Assembly (NCBI GenBank): GCA_031431235.1
Contig: JANPDA010000060.1
Location: 1 to 7,121, forward strand
Direction: 5' to 3'
Length of the DNA stretch: 7,121 nucleotides
From: JANNSW01 sp031431235
GTDB lineage: Bacteria; Pseudomonadota; Alphaproteobacteria; Rhizobiales; Hyphomicrobiaceae
In this document: one piece after another, positions 5,689 to 7,121 of the stretch
How positions within the stretch are numbered: position 1 is the first letter of the stretch
How the letters are laid out: each line of letters opens with the position of its first letter
Position numbers and translations under genes: made by a program
The notes under the pieces: model-generated
Told to the model about the DNA's origin: nothing
Database searches by the model: none
Seen by the model: only the letters and a program-made list of their open reading frames with translations

Positions 5689-6843
5689 CTACCCGAAATG
5701 CGCCCGTGCAGCCTTGCGGAAGGCTTTCACCCCCGCCGTCTCCTTCGCCTTCGGCAGGGACGCGATCACGATCTCGCTGTCGGGGCTGCCCTCGGCGAGC
5801 GGGCGCACGGCGAGCGCCATGCCGTCATAGGTCATGTTGTTGGCGGGTTTCGTGCCGAGCAGCGCGAAACCGAGGCCCTGGCCCACGAGCCCGCGCACCG
5901 TCTCGAAGTTCGTCGAGCGAAGCGCGATGCGCGGCTCGAGGCCTTGGGCGCGGAAGAGGCCCAGGAAGTAGTCGCGGCTCATGGGCAAGTCGAGCAGGAT
6001 CATCGGCTCTTTCGCGAGGTCGGCGAGCGAGACCCGGCGCGAGCCGGCCAGAGAATGCCCGCCCGGCAGCAGCGCATAGGCCGGGATGTCGGTCACCTTC
6101 TCCTTTCTGAGACCAGAATCGAGATCGAAGCCATAGGTGAGCGCGACATCGCACTCTCCCGCTTTGAGCGCTTCGACCAGCGCCGATTGCGGCGCCTCCA
6201 CGAGCCGGATCGCAAGGCCCGGCCGCTCGTCCATGAGGCGGCGCACCAGCGCCGGCACCACATAGGGCGCGAGCGTGATAAGCGCGCCGATCCGGAGCTC
6301 GTCCTTGCCCGGCTCCACCGCCTTGGGCAGATCGATCCGCGCAGGCCGCCCATAGGCTCGGTTCGCGTAGATGAGCGGATGGCCGCCCTTCTCGACGAAA
6401 ATGTCCTCGACCTCACCGATGAAGATGCGGTGCGAGCCGTATTTGAGGCTCTGCTCGAGGCGGCAGTCGAAGGCGACGAGCGGATCGACGATGCGCGGTG
6501 AGCCTGTCTTCAATGCGACCCAGCTTCCGCACGAGAACTTGTCGCCGTCCGCCGTCTTGATCCTGCCGGCAAAGGTATCGGAGATGTCCGACTGGTCCTC
6601 GCGCAGCACGTTGACGCAGAAGACGCCGTTGCGCTGGATCGCCTCGCACGCCGCACTCTTGTGGTGGACGCAGACGAGCAGCGAGGGAGCGGCGCTGTCG
6701 GCGGAGACCGAGGACATGGCCGAGACCGTCACGCCATGGCGCCCCGCCGGACCGTCGGTCGTCACGATGTTCACGGTGCAGGCCGCGTGGCTCATACCAT
6801 CGAGGAAGAGCTGGCGGAGGGGGGAGGGTGTGGCGTTGGACAT
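5689..6843 (-). CDS. Flavin reductase domain fused to a LysR-type effector-binding domain (no HTH)
   Basis: The gene encodes 384 aa from the ATG at 6843. Residues about 11-165 are a flavin reductase (HpaC/NtaB-like FMN-binding split barrel). Landmarks are GVTVSAMSSVSAD (37-49), NGVFCVNVL (72-80), the CRLEQSL...HRIFIGEVEDI region (127-149) and PLIYANRAYGR (156-166). Residues 181-382 form a complete LysR substrate-binding domain: ELRIGALITLAPYVVPALV (182-200), GECDVALTYG (229-238), VSLADLAKEPMILLD (271-285) and FETVRGLVGQGLGFALLG (313-330). The N-terminal helix-turn-helix and linker helix of LysR regulators are absent, so it is not an ordinary DNA-binding regulator. Likely role (inference): NAD(P)H-dependent supply of reduced FMN or FAD to a monooxygenase, with activity or partner binding set by a small ligand. 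No monooxygenase gene is in view. A GTG at 6852 is an alternative start; ATG is preferred for its weak GAAAG site. Confidence 0.85.
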   Translation of the reverse strand: MSNATPSPLRQLFLDGMSHAACTVNIVTTDGPAGRHGVTVSAMSSVSADSAAPSLLVCVHHKSAACEAIQRNGVFCVNVLREDQSDISDTFAGRIKTADGDKFSCGSWVALKTGSPRIVDPLVAFDCRLEQSLKYGSHRIFIGEVEDIFVEKGGHPLIYANRAYGRPARIDLPKAVEPGKDELRIGALITLAPYVVPALVRRLMDERPGLAIRLVEAPQSALVEALKAGECDVALTYGFDLDSGLRKEKVTDIPAYALLPGGHSLAGSRRVSLADLAKEPMILLDLPMSRDYFLGLFRAQGLEPRIALRSTNFETVRGLVGQGLGFALLGTKPANNMTYDGMALAVRPLAEGSPDSEIVIASLPKAKETAGVKAFRKAARAHFG

Positions 6844-6879
6844 GTCAGGCACTTTCAGTTCGCTGGTTGGGCCTATGGC

Positions 6880-7121
6880 TCAGGTCCTTTGTGTCGTCCG
6901 CGTCTTTCCGGCCCGGACAGCGGCGATCAAGGCAGCGCGGACACTGTCGAAGAAGCGGGGCGGCAGGAAGCCGTAGTCGTAGCGATCCGCATTGGCGATC
7001 CTGCGCAGGTCATGCCCTGGCCAGACGAACCTGTTTCCTTCCCTAAGGAGAATCCACGATGGCTCATCGTCCAAACCCAAATTCAGCTTGACCGTCGGCG
7101 GTATCTCGATCCCATCACCCG
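6880..7121 (-). CDS. C-terminal part of a small uncharacterised protein, possibly PemK-like
   Basis: The frame is open from the right edge to TGA at 6882-6880, giving 79 C-terminal residues and a missing N-terminus. Visible blocks are GDGIEIPPTVKLNLGLDDEP, then SWILLREGNRFVWPGHDLRR, then YDYGFLPPRFFDSVRAALI, with a basic tail. The alternation of IEIPP...LGL, a W-[IV]-L-EGNRF-WPG strand pair and a terminal helix resembles small SH3-like proteins often annotated as PemK/MazF-like growth inhibitors in Rhizobiales. I recall this only approximately and do not assign a function. A TTG at 7080 could be an internal start but would cut the IEIPP block, so the gene most likely begins outside the window. 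It lies 36 bases upstream of the flavin reductase fusion on the same strand, so the two may be co-transcribed. Confidence 0.55.
   Translation of the reverse strand, partial: GDGIEIPPTVKLNLGLDDEPSWILLREGNRFVWPGHDLRRIANADRYDYGFLPPRFFDSVRAALIAAVRAGKTRTTQRT

Noticed and set aside
5485..6501. Plus-strand open frame (338 codons) opposite the flavin reductase fusion
   Set aside because: It is the complement of a gene with clear domain motifs, and its own translation shows no recognised family.

Overview
The window is very GC-rich DNA from an alphaproteobacterium, most likely Hyphomicrobiales (Rhizobiales). The evidence is the gene order: a leftward hemC-hemD-mitofilin-like (Mic60-type) cluster, divergent from a rightward tsaD-gpsA pair. 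This layout is typical of that group. The protein motifs are also of alphaproteobacterial type, and the tsaD promoter candidate fits the alphaproteobacterial TTGAC-N17-CTATAT pattern. No RNA gene, CRISPR array, IS element or clear intrinsic terminator was seen.

Layout. Positions 1-1328 (minus) hold most of a membrane-anchored coiled-coil protein of the alphaproteobacterial mitofilin family, running off the left edge. Its last ~113 bases are abnormal, with about 92% G+C, homopolymer runs and fold-back palindromes, and look like a damaged or unreliable sequence end. Positions 1384-2145 (minus) are hemD and 2156-3079 (minus) are hemC. These two use non-ATG starts (GTG and TTG) with good ribosome binding sites, and they make uroporphyrinogen III for haem and other tetrapyrroles. 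A 65-bp divergent intergenic region (3080-3144) carries a good candidate promoter for tsaD, which may be read as a leaderless mRNA. tsaD (3145-4284, tRNA t6A modification) overlaps gpsA (4281-5279, glycerol-3-phosphate dehydrogenase) by ATGA.

Right of gpsA the conserved block ends and an accessory zone begins, all on the minus strand. It contains a decayed type II toxin-antitoxin pair: a VapC/PIN toxin that has lost its middle and its own stop codon, and a Phd-type antitoxin that has lost its N-terminus. Next comes an intact gene (5689-6843) for an unusual fusion, a flavin reductase domain joined to a LysR-type effector-binding domain with no DNA-binding helix-turn-helix. Last is the C-terminal part of a small protein, possibly of a PemK-like family, cut by the right edge.

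The fusion is the most interesting item. An effector-sensing domain borrowed from a transcription factor sits on an enzyme that would supply reduced flavin. This recalls the MarR-like domain on the reductase C1 of Acinetobacter p-hydroxyphenylacetate hydroxylase, where the extra domain binds substrate and controls reductase activity. That role here is inference.
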